Shown: positions 1 through 10,800 of the stretch, one piece after another
Layout of the letters: each line of letters starts with the position of its first letter
How positions within the stretch are numbered: position 1 is the stretch's first letter
Source: Datura wrightii
Taxonomy: Eukaryota; Streptophyta; Magnoliopsida; Solanales; Solanaceae
DNA length: 64,000 nucleotides
NCBI GenBank assembly: GCA_035772735.1
Contig: JASDFA010000016.1
Span: forward strand, 177,139,001 to 177,203,000
Direction: 5' to 3'
Notes under the pieces: generated by a model
Seen by the model: only the letters and a program-made list of their open reading frames with translations
Database searches by the model: none
What the model was told of the DNA's origin: nothing
Position numbers and translations under genes: made by a program

Positions 1-396
1 GGTTCATGACATGATGCATATGAATTCATTGGGAGAGAGAGAGTGAAATCGTGTTTATATACCCCTACATGTAGTGCTTTGGCAATCATATGATTGGAAA
101 AGCGGTAATTCTCTTTGTTGTGAGGGCACATGCTTGACGAGAGATTGAATTTCGTGTAGGATGTCTTGATTAGCTGATTGGCATGAGTTTGCCGAGATCG
201 AGAGTCGATTCTTGAATCTAGGAGGTATTAATGTGGTGAATGTCATTGTGTTTATGAGACTATGCATGTTTTCTTGATGATTTTCTATATTAAATAATCG
301 GTATAACTGTAGCTTGAATTGTCGAGTTAAAGTAGCTATTCGTGGGTGTCAATTGCATGAGATATGAGATTATTGTTCGAGGACAAACAAGGTTTT
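1..396 (+). mobile_element. 3' non-coding internal end of Athila-type element A
   Basis: This stretch is the reverse-strand counterpart of about 21163-21560, the 3' non-coding part of At1. It shares phrases such as the segment around cgaggacaaacaagg and the Asn/Ile-poor AT-rich text before it. It lies directly upstream of a polypurine tract and an LTR, so it is the last internal segment of an element whose body is left of the window. I see no coding potential; the short reading frames here are not conserved in the other copies. The assignment rests on visible similarity to At1. Confidence 0.75.
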
Positions 397-410
397 AAGT
401 GTGGGGTAAG
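397..410 (+). other. Polypurine tract of element A
   Basis: The purine-rich run aagtgtggggtaag abuts the LTR that begins tgatcttg at 411. The same position in At1 (21149-21162, minus) and At2 (29894-29908, minus) carries nearly the same run. In LTR retrotransposons this is the plus-strand DNA primer site. Confidence 0.8.
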
Positions 411-1822
411 TGATCTTGAGCAGAATTATATGCCCAAGTGATGCTCAAATGCTCTATTTCGTCTTGTTTATATATCATTATTTGTACATTCTCATGTGAT
501 TTGTAGTTAAAATGTGAATTTATACTAACCAACATGATTAGTGTTGTTTTGCAGGAAAAATGTAATTTTAAGAAGCTAAGTTGCATGTTGGTGAAAATCG
601 GGAATGGACTCGGAAGCGAGCAGTGGAAAAGGTCAAGGACAAGCAGCAAATAAAGGGGCTCCGCGATGGAGCCGTGTCACGCTGCCATCGCGGAGGCAGT
701 CTGCCTCGGGTGGGTTACTTGGACAAATTTCAGTGAAGGTCCGCGTCGGGGCCGTGGCACGTTGGCCAAGCCCCGCGTTGCATGTCGTGGCACGTTGGCC
801 ATATTTACCTGGAACATGAAATTCCAGTAAGGGTCCGCGTTTGCACCGTGTCACGAAGGCAGTGCTCCGTGATGCACTCCGTGACACGTTGCTTGTTATT
901 CCGGAAAAAATTCCCACTAGTATAAATAGCACACTTAGGTTTATTTTTAATTATTCTGACTTAGTTGAGCAAGAACGTGGGTTACAGGCAGTTGAGGAGA
1001 CGAAATTTTTAGGGTTCTTCTCTAACTCTTTCTCCTTTATTTCAATTGTTTGTATGATTTATACTCATTTGATGATGTTTAATCCACAAATGAGTGGCTA
1101 AATTCACTTCTTGCTGAGGTTAAGAACATTTGTAGTGGAATGTAATTGTTGATCATTTTGGTTTTTCATCTTTTCTTCCATGGTTGTTCTATCAATTCTT
1201 GTTCTTACTGCATTAATGTCTGGCCAATGTTAATGTATATCTAAAAAATCCAATTTTATCTTGAAAGAGAAAGAAATTGGAAAGTTGTGAATTGGTAGGA
1301 TATGATCTCTTCTTAGTTTGGGAAAATTGAGAATTGATTTACCTTCAGAATAGAAATATATCTGAAAGTCGTATTAGTCAATTAAGGAATCGTTTTCGTA
1401 TGGCTAGAACATGAAATTATTTTATCACAGAAATGTAGGTTGAAGGTTCATGATTCTTAAGTTGGGTAGAATACAAAAGTTTCTCTCCATAGGCAATAAT
1501 TCTTGACTAGCAACCGAAGGAAAGATTAACCAAATTGTATCAATAAATTACTTCCCTGCATGTTCGTTTTTGCCTCAACTTGCTCATTACTATAGTTCAG
1601 ACTCACTTTATAATTTGTTTTAGATTAGTATAAATTAGGAAACAAACTCTTCAAAATCTTCTTTAAACTATTGTCTGCATTTTTAGAGTTAGAGTTTATT
1701 AACACTTAATTCGATTATTACCTTAGTTCAGTCCTTGTGGGATCGATACTTAGGTTACTTAAGCCATTTTACTACTTGTTTGACCATGTGCACTTGCGTG
1801 TAGTTGTGAAATACAACGAACA
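411..1822 (+). repeat. 3' LTR of Athila-type element A
   Basis: The LTR runs from tgatcttg to cgaaca (TG...CA), 1412 bp. It matches the two At1 LTRs (19738-21148 and 28013-29422) along its whole length in the opposite orientation. It contains a GC-rich cluster of CACG palindromic words (about 660-890), a TATA box at 921 and the U5 motif gtgggatcga near 1738. Immediately after 1822 the sequence switches to chromovirus gag, so element A was inserted into TK1. The 5' LTR and the matching target duplication are outside the window. Confidence 0.9.
921..929 (+). promoter_or_regulatory. TATA box in LTR A
   Basis: The motif tataaatag follows ttcccactag. The same sequence occurs on the minus strand at 20632-20640 and 28906-28914 in the At1 LTRs. 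It marks the probable U3/R boundary, with transcription starting about 30 bp downstream. Confidence 0.6.
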
Positions 1823-2729
1823 GAGCCCTCTGGAATTCACGGGGTCAAAGGTGGTCGAGGACCCACACGATTATATAGAAGAGATTCTGAAAATCACCCA
1901 GGTTATAGGGGTGGACAATGGGGAATGCGTTGACTTGACTTCCTACCAGCTAAAGGGGGTAGCACATATATGGTTTAAGCAATGGAGAGATGCCATGGAG
2001 GTGGGTGCAGGCCCGATAGGTTGGGATGAGTCTCACACTACATTCATGGATCGGTTCTTCACTTTGGAGATTAGGGAGCTCAAGGCGGCAGAGTTTGTTA
2101 ATCTGAAGCAAGGTAGCATGTCTGTCCAAGAGTATGCATTGGAGTTCACCCGGTTATCTAAATATGCATCGGAGTTTGTAGTGGATCAGTGGGCTCAGCT
2201 GAGCCGCTTTGTGCATGGAGTAGTAGATTACTTGGATAAAGATTGACGGATTTCCATGCTTCACCGGGACATTGACTTTCTCCGAACTGTATTGCATGCG
2301 CAACAGATGGAGTCGGTCTATAGGAGGCAGAGAGAGGCCAAGTGCCAAGACCGACAACTACAGGATTTCTTAGTCCAGGTCAGGGGTGGACCACGATAAC
2401 AAACCCAACATAGGTCCATTTCTCTAGCTCCATCATCGGCTAGCATACCATCCAGGTTCAGGGGAGACCAGAGGAGTAGGGCTACAGGCTCGAGGGATCA
2501 TGGTAGCATGCAGGTGGAGCGCACTTTCCCAGCTTGTGCCAGATGTGGAAAAAATCATCCTGGGAGATGCCTAGTCGGTGCGGATGCTTGTTTTGAGTGT
2601 GGCAAACCCGAGAACAGGATTAGAGATTGCCCTACAACCAGTTCTACTGCTCCATCAGCACAACCCCCTCAATAGGGTGCCTCCACTAGTTCAGCAGGTG
2701 GTCATCGCCGAAATAGGTTTTATGCCCTA
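1823..2729 (+). pseudogene. gag: TK1 gag (5' part removed by element A)
   Basis: This encodes the capsid domain of a Ty3/gypsy chromovirus. The reading frame has the retrotransposon gag signature (QLKGVAHIWFKQW, FMDRFF, then VQEYALEFTRLSKYA). It continues in disrupted form to a double zinc-knuckle region at about 2536-2632: a C-x2-C-x4-H-x4-C knuckle, then CFECGKP with the expected His missing. The gag start is absent because LTR A joins the gene at 1823. The open frame actually begins inside the LTR at 1737, so about 28 codons are LTR-derived. A TGA at 2244-2246 ends that frame. TK2 (from 9578) and TK6 (62455) show the intact 5' layout for comparison. Confidence 0.85.
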
Positions 2730-3330
2730 GTGCTTTGCCAGGAGCAGGAGTCTTTGCAGGATGTGGTCACGGGTATGTTGCAAGTCTTCCATATTGATGC
2801 TTATGCTTTGTTAGATCCAGGAGCTAACTTGTCTTTTATGACCCCTTACATTGCTAGTAGTTTTGGAGTTAGTCCTGAAATTCTGTTAGAACTGTTCTCC
2901 GTATCTACTCCAGTCAGTGAATCAGTTGTTTCTAGGCGGGTATATAGAGGTTGCCCCATTACAGTGTTGCATAAGATTACCTCCACGGACCTAGTAGAGT
3001 TGGCCATGACAGACTTTGATATCATCTTGGGTATGGATTAGTTGTTTTCATGTTATTCATCGATTAATTGTAGGACCCGTGCGGTGGAATTTCAATTTCC
3101 GGGTGAGTCAGTTTTGGAATGGAAGGGTAATTCAGCTGTACCAGCTGGTCAGTATATTTCATACCTTAAGGCTATGAAAATGATCTCTAAGGGTTGCATG
3201 TACCACCTAGTTAGGGTTAAGGATGTAGAGTTTGAGACCCCGACTATTCAGTCAGTTCTGATGGTGTGTGAGTATCTAGAGATTTTTCCCGATGATTTAC
3301 CAGGTGTTCCTCCAAAAGGGAAATTGATTT
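2730..3330 (+). pseudogene. TK1 aspartic protease
   Basis: This is a retropepsin-like protease. The catalytic motif reads LLDPGANLSF in an open frame from 2730, and DFDIILGMD follows. In the chromoviruses here that motif continues W-L, but the tryptophan codon is a TAG at 3039-3041. The frame continues past the stop with the usual post-protease linker (YHLVRVKDVE, then a Pro-rich segment). A frameshift at about 3320 throws the lead-in to reverse transcriptase out of frame. Confidence 0.85.
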
Positions 3331-4634
3331 CGGAATTGATCTACTGCCCGATACGCAGCCTATCTCTATTCCTCCTTATAGAATGGCCCCAGCCGAGTTA
3401 AAAAAGTTAAAGGAATAGTTGAAGGACTTGTTGGATAAAGGTTTCATTAGGCCGAACAAGTCTCCATGGGGTGCACCCGTTCTCTTTATTTGAAAGAAGG
3501 ATGGATCCCTTCAGATGTGTATTGATTATCGGCAGCTTAGTAAGGTCACCGTCAAGAACAGGTACCCCTTGCCCAAGATTGATGATTTATTTGACTAGCT
3601 CCAGGGTGCCAAGTGTTTCTCGAAGATAAATCTCAGGTCTGGATATCACCATCTCAGAGTTCGGGAGTGTGATATTCCAAAGACAGCCTTCAGGACCCGC
3701 TATGGCCATTATGAGTTTGTAGTTATGTCATTTGGACTAACCAATGCTCCTTCAGCTTTTATGGATCTAATGAACAGGGTATTCAAGGCATATTTGGACA
3801 TGTTTCATGATTGTTTTCATTGATGACATCCTTATATACTCTCGGAGCGGGGAGGAGCATGCTGCTCATTTGAGAGTAGTGCTTCAGACCCTCAAGGATC
3901 GTCAGTTATATGCAAAGTTTAGCAAGTGTGAATTTTGGCTAGACTCGGTGGCATTTCTAGGCCATGTGGTGTCGAGTGAGGGAATAAGGGTGGATTCTCA
4001 GAGAATCAAAGCGGTGAAGAATTGGCCTAGACCGGTGAATCCTTCAGAAATTCAGAGTTTCTTGGGCCTAGCAGGCTACTACATAAGATTTATTAAGGGC
4101 TTTTCATCAATTGCAGCCCCATTGACCAGGTTGACTTAGAAAAAGATAAAGTTCCAATGGTCGGAGGCTAGTGAGAAAAGTTTCCAAGAATTGAAGACCC
4201 GACTCACTTCAGCACCAGTGTTGACTTTACCCGAGGGTATTGATGGTTTTGTTGTATATTGTGATGCTTCGAGAGTCGGGCTAGGATGTGTGTTGATGTA
4301 GCATGGGAAAGTGATAGCATATGCCTCTTGACAGTTAAAGGTTCACAATAAGAATTACCCGACCCATAATCTTGAGTTGACTGCGGTAGTGTTCGATTGA
4401 AGATATGGCGGCATTACTTGTATGGGGTCCGCGTGGATGTGTTCACAGATCACAAGAGCTTGCAATATGTGTTCACACATAAAGATCTCAACCTTCGGGA
4501 AAGGAGGTGGTTGGAGTTGCTAAAGGACTACGATATGAGTGTTCTTTACCACCCGGGCAAGGCTAATGTGGTTGCAGATGCACTTAGTAGGCTCTCTATA
4601 GAGAGTGTGTCCCATGTGGATGAGGAAGGAAGTA
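3331..4634 (+). pseudogene. TK1 reverse transcriptase and RNase H
   Basis: The RT fingers and palm can be followed from MAPAELK through CIDYRQL, RYPLPKIDD, SGYHHLR and MSFGLTNAP. Stops occur at about 3417, 3492 and 3596. A +1 shift at about 3802 separates these from the catalytic VFIDDILIYS (about 3813), which is itself intact. The connection domain follows (FLGHVVS, FLGLAGYY). RNase H is seen as VVYCDAS, a stop, then FTDHKSLQYVF and VVADALSR in a frame opened at 4397. Both catalytic Asp pairs of RT survive, but at least two frameshifts and several stops rule out a functional enzyme. Confidence 0.88.
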
Positions 4635-6173
4635 GTTGGTGAGAGATGTCCACCGACTTGTAAGGTTGGGGGTTAGATTGATCGACTCGACCGATGGCGG
4701 CGTTGTTGTGCAGAATGGGTCAGAATCGTCCTTGGTGGTTGATGTCAAATCTAAGCAAGATGAGGATCTGATTTTGAGAAGGCTGAAGGAAGTGGTCCGA
4801 ATTCAAAAGGTGGAGGTTTTCTCCCAAGGGGGAGATGGTGTCCTACGATACCAGGGTCGGCTATATGTTCCGGACATTGATAATTTGAGAGTTCGGATAT
4901 TGCATGAGGCACACGGTACTAGATACTCTATCCATTCGTGAGCCAAAAAGATGTATCGCGACTTGCGAGAAATCTATTGGTGGGATGGTACGAAGAAGGA
5001 TATTGCAGAGTTCGTAGCCAAATGTCCAAACTGCCAGCAAGTGAAAGTCGAGCATCAAAGACCGGGAGGCACACTTTAGGGTATTAGCATTCCCACATGG
5101 AAGTGGGAAGAGATTAAGATGGATTTCATTATAGGCCTACCCGTACTCGATGAAACTATGATTCCATTTGGGTGGTGGTAGACAGGTTAACAAAGGCTGT
5201 ACATTTCTTACCGGTCAAGACCATGGATTCAGCTGATGATTATGCCAAGCTATATATTCAGGAGTTGGTTCGACTTCATGGAGTGCCATTGTCCATTATT
5301 TCAGACCGAGGCACTCAGTTTACCTCTCAGTTTTGGTGGTCCTTCCAAAAAGGGCTTATGACTCAGGTTAAGCTCAGCACAACATTTCATCCGCAAACGG
5401 ATGGCCAAGCGGAACGAACAATCCAGACTCTTGAAGACATGTTGAGGGAATGTGTTATGGATTTTAAAGGTAGTTGGGATTATCATTTACCCTTAATTGA
5501 GTTTTCTTATAATAACAGCTATCACTCTAGTATCCAGATGGCGCCGTTCGAGGCTCTTTACAGGCGGAGGTGTAGATCTCCCATTGGATGGTTTGAGGTT
5601 GGTGAGGCAGCTATGATAGGGCCAGATTCGGTTCACTAGGCAATGGTGAAGGTTCAGTTGATATGGGAATGGTTGAAAACCACTTAGAGTCATCAGAAAT
5701 CATATGCCGATGTGAGGAGGAGAGATTTGGAGTTTGAGGTGGACGATTGGGTATTTCTAAAGGTATCTCCCATGAAGAGAGTCATGCAGTTTGGAAAGAA
5801 AGGGAAACTTAGTCCCCGCTATGTTGGTCCCTGCCGGGTTATGAGGAGAGTTGGTAAGGTGGCGTATGAGTTGGACTTGCCCTCGGAGTTTTCTGTAGTT
5901 TATCTTGTGTTTCATGTGTCACTTTTGAAAAAGTGTTTGGATGATCCAACCTTAGTAGTCCCGGTGGAATGTGTAAAAGACAACTTTAGTTATGAAGAAG
6001 TACCCGTGGAAATATTAGATCATCAGGTTCGTAAGTTAAGGAACAAGGAAGTAGCCTCAGTTAAGGTTTTATGGAGAAATCAACATGTTGAGGGAGCTAC
6101 ATGGGAAGAAGCCGAAGCGGATATGATGGCTAGATACCCATATTTGTTCTATACCGGCTCAGTTCCGACTTGA
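4635..6173 (+). pseudogene. TK1 integrase with C-terminal chromodomain
   Basis: The HHCC zinc-binding domain is visible at about 4905-5040 (HEAHGTRYSIH ... CPNCQQ), interrupted by a stop near 4939. The catalytic core starts with MDFIIGLP, is shifted near 5150, and continues from 5172 with SDRGTQFT and DGQAERT, so all three D,D,E residues are present. A stop lies at 5637-5639. The GPY-like region is SPRYVGP, and the protein ends in a chromodomain (about 6010-6150: VPVEILDHQVRKLRNKE ... WRNQHVEGATWE). A chromodomain after integrase is the hallmark of chromoviruses and is thought to guide integration to heterochromatin. Confidence 0.88.
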
Positions 6174-6416
6174 GGTATCAGTTCTACTCTATGATCCTAT
6201 TTAGTTTTCATGTTCAGTTCATGTGTTCAAGTTTTTTTTATGTGTATGAATGTGTATGTGAAGCATGAGATCAGTTCAACTATGTGTTATGAATCGGAGA
6301 TAGTCATTCCGTAAGGTTTCAGTTTAAATGATCAGTAGTTGCGTATGATAATTGCATGTTTCTGTTTTCTGCTTTTTTCCTACATTCGAGGATGAATATT
6401 CCCAAGGAGGAGATAA
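6174..6416 (+). mobile_element. TK1 3' untranslated region and polypurine tract
   Basis: This non-coding link joins the polyprotein stop to the LTR. It contains the phrase attcgaggatgaat and ends in the polypurine tract ccaaggaggagataa (about 6402-6416). The same phrase and tract occur at 14431-14463 in TK2 and, reversed, at 54566-54600 in TK5. Confidence 0.8.
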
Positions 6417-7048
6417 TGTAATACCCCCAAAGTGCATAAGAATAGACCTGGGAGGTTGAAAGTTGAAAACTGCATAAATTTGGAGAAAGGTGCAGGACGG
6501 GCCATGGAACGACTCATGGTATCAAACCATGGGTCGTTGAATGCAATCATTGGTTAGGGGAGTATTGGTGGCAGTGGAGATAATGAGTGGTATGACGACC
6601 CGTTATGAGATACAACGGGCCATCCTTTTCAGTCGTGGTTAGGATCAAGCTGGGTGGCAGTGTGAACCGCGGGAGACAGGATGACTCATTGTGGGATACA
6701 AAGAGTCATCGTTAGTTGTCATGGGAAGGAGTTAGGATCTTTAGTAGGCCTTCAACGGGTTAAGACCATGACTCGTTGGAAGAAACCACGGGTCGTGGTG
6801 AGGTTCGTGGTAAGTGGGATTAGATTTTATATGGAGCTAACAATGGACGGTGTAATGGACAGTGGTTTCATAGGACGGGTCGTCCTGTCTGTCCGTTGGT
6901 TAAGTTCTAAGAGAAGGCATTCAATAGTCCATACAATGAGAGACAGGATGGGCCGTGGGTGGTTTCCACGACCAATTGGTACCACCTGTGGGTTCCATCC
7001 AGCCAATTTTCAAGGTAGGTTCATTAGGGGTATTTTCAACTTTTTCAC

Positions 7049-7056
7049 TATATAAG
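7049..7056 (+). promoter_or_regulatory. TATA box in TK1 LTR
   Basis: The motif tatataag lies in the context cactatataaggccc. It is about 190 bp upstream of the splice-donor consensus at 7242, so the intervening part would be the R/leader exon. Confidence 0.6.
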
Positions 7057-7239
7057 GCCCTAAACTACATCATTTTGTGTACTTTCTGAGTGTGATAACA
7101 TAGGTTAAGTCCCTAATACATGCCCATTCTCATGCAAGAACTTTTAGAGAGATTTTAGCGAAGATTCAAGGTCTTCTTCTCCAAGTTCCCATCAATTCCT
7201 TTGTGGGTATTCAAGGAACATTGAAATCAGTCCTTTTCT

Positions 7240-7283
7240 AGGTATGTAAGGTCTTCAATGGGTGGATTCATCCACATCCATGC
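7240..7283 (+). promoter_or_regulatory. Predicted leader 5' splice site with downstream hairpin
   Basis: The motif AG|GTATGT has its intron G at 7242. A stem-loop starts 16 nt later: atgggtgga at 7258-7266 pairs with tccacatccat at 7271-7281 through one wobble and bulges. The same donor and the same 16-nt offset occur at 15044, 52396 and, on the minus strand, 61144. Splicing is inferred, not shown. Confidence 0.5.
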
Positions 7284-8276
7284 TCCTACTCTATGATTCT
7301 ACTAAAATTTATTAAAAACTCATGGGGTTTTGTCTTTAATTTATATAAAAACTAATGATTTTATTATGGGTTTTGTGATTTTGAAATATTATCATAAGCT
7401 ATGGACTTTGATCATCTTTTGAGATTTAAATTGATTATAATGTTGTTGATTTTGATTTATAAGAAATTAAGTTTTATTTTGCATACCCCATGATGAATTG
7501 ATTTATGATCTATTATTTCCATTATAGATATTTAAAAGCCCAGCATGATTTATGATTCGAAATATGAATTTATTTAAATACCCACTATGATTTGATGATT
7601 TTCAAGTTATATGTAAGATCTACAAGTATGCATGAACTATGATTTATAAATTATGTTTTTGGCCGACTCACGGGCCTCAAGTCATGGCTGGTTCACGTAT
7701 GTTCAAGCATGTTTATGATTATCATTATTTAACTAGACCATGAACTCATGTATGTATTATTATGAGCACTATATATGTTTTGGGAGTAGTATTAAACACC
7801 GAGTAGGTTCGGGGCTCCGGTTAAGCCCCGGATCTCATGAACTACGTGCCACCGTAGGTATGTCGGGACCCCTTTCATGTTTGTCCCTGGCCCAAATAGC
7901 CCTTTTCATGTGTGATCACTACCTTCATGGTTCTTACCCTTGGCAAGGTACGAACACCCTCCCTACTAGGGCTACAAGTCGGGCTTCATGTGTGCTCAAA
8001 ATCCTTCAGTTTTTGGATGTTGGATTAGTCGAGGAGTTGTCCCATCAATCCGTCTTTCATGTTTAAAGGCTTATCAGACTACAAGTTGTAATCCGCCGTA
8101 TTGTTTAAGTCTTGTACTGATTTTTCCTTATGCTATGTTATGATTACATTCTCTATGTTAAGTCTTCTTCTCATGTGACTAAATTAGATGCATTCTCATA
8201 CCATGGGTTGACTTGGGGTCTCTCGGGGCTCCTTGTCCCGTGTCTACGATCCGGGTGTAAGTTTGGGTTGTGATAT

Positions 8277-9369
8277 TTGAGCCAAGGCTCCTCATGTTAT
8301 GTTTTCAGATTATGTATGTAGTGTTATAAATCAGCTTCTTCGAAAAATGATGGTTCATCTTCGTTGAAAAATGATGGAGAGCATATGCATGTTTTTGGGA
8401 GTAGTGTCTAATATCGAGTAGGATAAGGGTTTAGTTAACCTTGTGCCTCAGAACTACGTGCCAATGTAGGTATGTTCAGATTCTTTGGGACCTCCCTTGT
8501 GAGCTTTCTCTGCCCCCGAGGGGCCTTTAGCTTGATACCGATATTATGGTAGTGCCCTTATCCCTGAAAAGGCTTTAGACGGCTCTGCACACTTAAGTGT
8601 AATAGTTGGGACCACACAAGCTCTCTCATGGTAATGTTGGATGATGAGCCTCCCATTATTCCTCATGATTTTAGTAATGCATGTTCATTAGTCATGATAT
8701 TACATTTTTAGCAGGTTTGACCCAATGTTCTGTTTTACTTATGATTATTAGTTTCAGCTTTGGGTCATTCGAATCAGTTATGATATGCAGTTATTTTTAA
8801 ATCATGTTTTCAGATAATATTACGCAAGCCTTAGTCTCAGAATTCTTATGATAAAATGTTTGATGTTATGCATGATTCCTGATTTTACTTATTTAGCAAT
8901 TTTATTTACTTTGCCTACTCGGTGCGTTCCAAGTACTGACGGCATACTCTATCGGTATCATTTTATAATACAAGCTCGGACGTTTAGGTTCAGTCCCACC
9001 GATGGCCAGATCCTCAGAGTTAGCATTTCTCAGCTTGTTGATGAGTCCTCATCCTTCGAGGACCTTCTCATTCGTTTATAATCAGTATTATCAGTTTTAG
9101 TTTATTAGTGAGTTAGTTGGGGTCTTGTTCCATCAACTCATCATATTGTAGAGGCTTATCATACATAGTATATATTCAGTTTCGGATTAGTGGTATGTAT
9201 TCCGTTGCTCAGATATTATAGTTATTCAGACTTCAGCTATTTCAAATGTTAGATTTCTACATTTATTGTGTTGAGCTTTAGTTGTCATGTTCATGCCATG
9301 GGTTGACTTGGAGCCATTTATGGTTCTAGGTTCCATGTCTAGATCCGGGCCTATGTTCGGATCGTGAAA
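8277..9369 (+). repeat. 5'-truncated LTR leading into TK2
   Basis: This matches the 3' half of the TK2 LTR (15523-16600), starting at tttgagccaaggct (there tttgagacaaggct). It ends gtgaaa at 9369, where the intact copy reads gtgaca. A 4-nt spacer aact and a primer-binding site follow at 9374. The U3, TATA and splice donor are missing. It is joined directly to the end of the TK1 LTR, so 6417-9369 is a composite of one full and one half LTR. Confidence 0.7.
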
Positions 9370-9373
9370 AACT

Positions 9374-9384
9374 TGGTATCAGAG
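9374..9384 (+). other. TK2 primer-binding site (initiator Met-tRNA type)
   Basis: The motif tggtatcagag matches the complement of the 3' end of plant initiator methionine tRNA, the usual primer for chromoviruses. It sits 4 nt after the LTR, as in TK5 (59636-59648, minus) and TK6 (62276). Confidence 0.85.
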
Positions 9385-9547
9385 TATTAGGTTTTGAAGA
9401 GTTCTAGGGTATCTGAAAGCCATGTTAAGTAGTCTTTTTCATGAGTGTGAAGCGCTCCACACTTATGATGAAGAAGCTACAAAATGTTTTAGGAAATTTT
9501 CCTTCTTTCATGATCTATGTCGTGTGATGAAATGTCTCTCTATCCCT

Positions 9548-9577
9548 CTAACTCGTGCTACACGCGTTTGAAGAATC
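9548..9577 (+). promoter_or_regulatory. Predicted 3' splice site before TK2 gag
   Basis: The branch-like motif CTAAC is at 9548-9552. An AG ends at 9573, 22 nt after the branch A, and is followed by aatc and the gag ATG at 9578. TK5 and TK6 have the same branch-to-AG distance. In TK2 the matching donor was lost with the 5' half of its LTR. Confidence 0.45.
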
Positions 9578-10800
9578 ATGCCTCCTCGCTGAGTTAACGG
9601 AAAAAGCAACGAAAACAGAAATGGCCATGAAAATGGAAACAGAGATGGGCACCAGTAGGTCCCACCATCCCACGAGGATCATGTGCCTGAGTAGGTTGCC
9701 CATGCTGAGCTTAGGGCAGCCATGCAGATGTTGGCACAGGTATTGACCGCCCAGGCCAACCAGCAGGTAGTGGTGCATGTTCCCTAGAATGGAAATGCGA
9801 CAGCGACAAGAGTCAGGGACTTTCTCAGGATGAATCCTCCCGAGTTCTTCGGGTTGAAGGTGGAAGAGGATCCACATGAGTTTATTGATGAGATCCAGAA
9901 GATCACCCAGATTATGGGGGCGACAGGGGGGAGTGCGTAGACCTAGCCTCTTATCAGTTGAAAGGGGTTTCACATATCTCGTTCAGACAGTGGAAGGATA
10001 GTAGAGTAGTTGGAGTAGGTCCCATTGGTTGGGATGAGTTTCTTACCGCGTTCTTGGATCGGTTCTTTTCCCGAGAGATAAGGGAAATCAAGGTAGCTGA
10101 GTTTGTGAACCTGAGGCAGAACAACATGACGGTCCAGGAGTATGCTTTAGAGTTCACCCGCTTGTCCAAATATGCACCAGAGATGGCTGATCAAAGGGCT
10201 CGAGTGAGCAGGTTCATACATGGGATAGCGGACTATTTAGTTAGGGATTGCAGGACGCTATGCTTCATCAGGATATGGACTTCTCACGGTTGGTCTTGTA
10301 CGACCAGCAGATAGAGGCAGTATAGGTGAGTGAGAGAGAGACGAGTCCAAGAGGACCAGGACCAACAGTTTTGGGTTCTCCAGCAAAGGCCTGGTGGTGG
10401 GCATCATCAGCAGTCCCAGCGGAGATCATCATCCCCTGCGCCGTCAGTAGCGAGTGTGCCATCCATATCTAGGCGCGATCAGAGGAGACGAGCATCAGGC
10501 TCTCGAGGTCAGGGGAGCATACCATAGAGTCCAATATTATAGGATGTGATAGGTGTGGTAGGAGGCACACTAGTCAGTGCTTAGCAGGTACAGATGCTTG
10601 TTTCGGGTGTGGGAAGCCCAGAGATATGCTCAAAGATTGTCTAGAACCTAGATAGGGCCATGGTAGAGGCCAAGACCCAGCCACTAGTTTAGTAGCCCCA
10701 CCAGCATGCTAAGCTCAGCAGGGTGCATCCACTAGTGCAGGTGGTGGTCAACGTCAGAACAGATTCTATGCCCTCATATCTCGTCAGGAGTAGGAGGTCT
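9578..10800 (+). pseudogene. gag: TK2 gag
   Basis: The ATG at 9578 begins MPPR, as in TK6, and hits a TGA at the fifth codon. Stops follow at about 9656 and 9785. A Gly/Asn-rich amino end leads to the capsid motif (NPPEFFGLKVEEDPHEFID). The core continues from 9958 (MKGVSHISFRQW, DRFFSREIREIK, VQEYALEFTRLSKYAPEMAD). The zinc-knuckle region is at about 10541-10650 (CDRCGRRHTSQC, then CFGCGKPRDM, where the second knuckle lacks its usual His). Several frame changes make this non-functional. The start choice rests on the conserved MPPR and the splice-site context. Confidence 0.85.

Larger units (their letters stand above)
6417..8276 (+). repeat. 3' LTR of TK1
   Basis: The LTR starts tgtaataccccc directly after the polypurine tract. 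It contains palindromic GACTCRT/GGGTCGT words (about 6500-6960), a TATA box at 7049, a splice-donor consensus at 7242 and a hairpin after it. Near 8200-8274 it reads ccatgggttgacttgg ... gatccgggtgtaag ... gttgtga, which matches the terminal 75 bp of the other TK LTRs. I therefore place its end at about 8276. Sequence beyond that point resembles the middle of a TK LTR, not internal sequence. The exact end is uncertain by a few bases. Confidence 0.7.

Noticed and set aside
6681..7055. 124-residue open frame in the TK1 LTR
   Set aside because: It lies in the U3 palindromic region. It is not kept in the TK2, TK5 or TK6 LTRs and ends at the TATA box.
9374..9384. tRNA gene near the tggtatcagag motif
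   Set aside because: It is only the primer-binding site. No cloverleaf, anticodon arm or A/B boxes are present around it or around the other primer sites.
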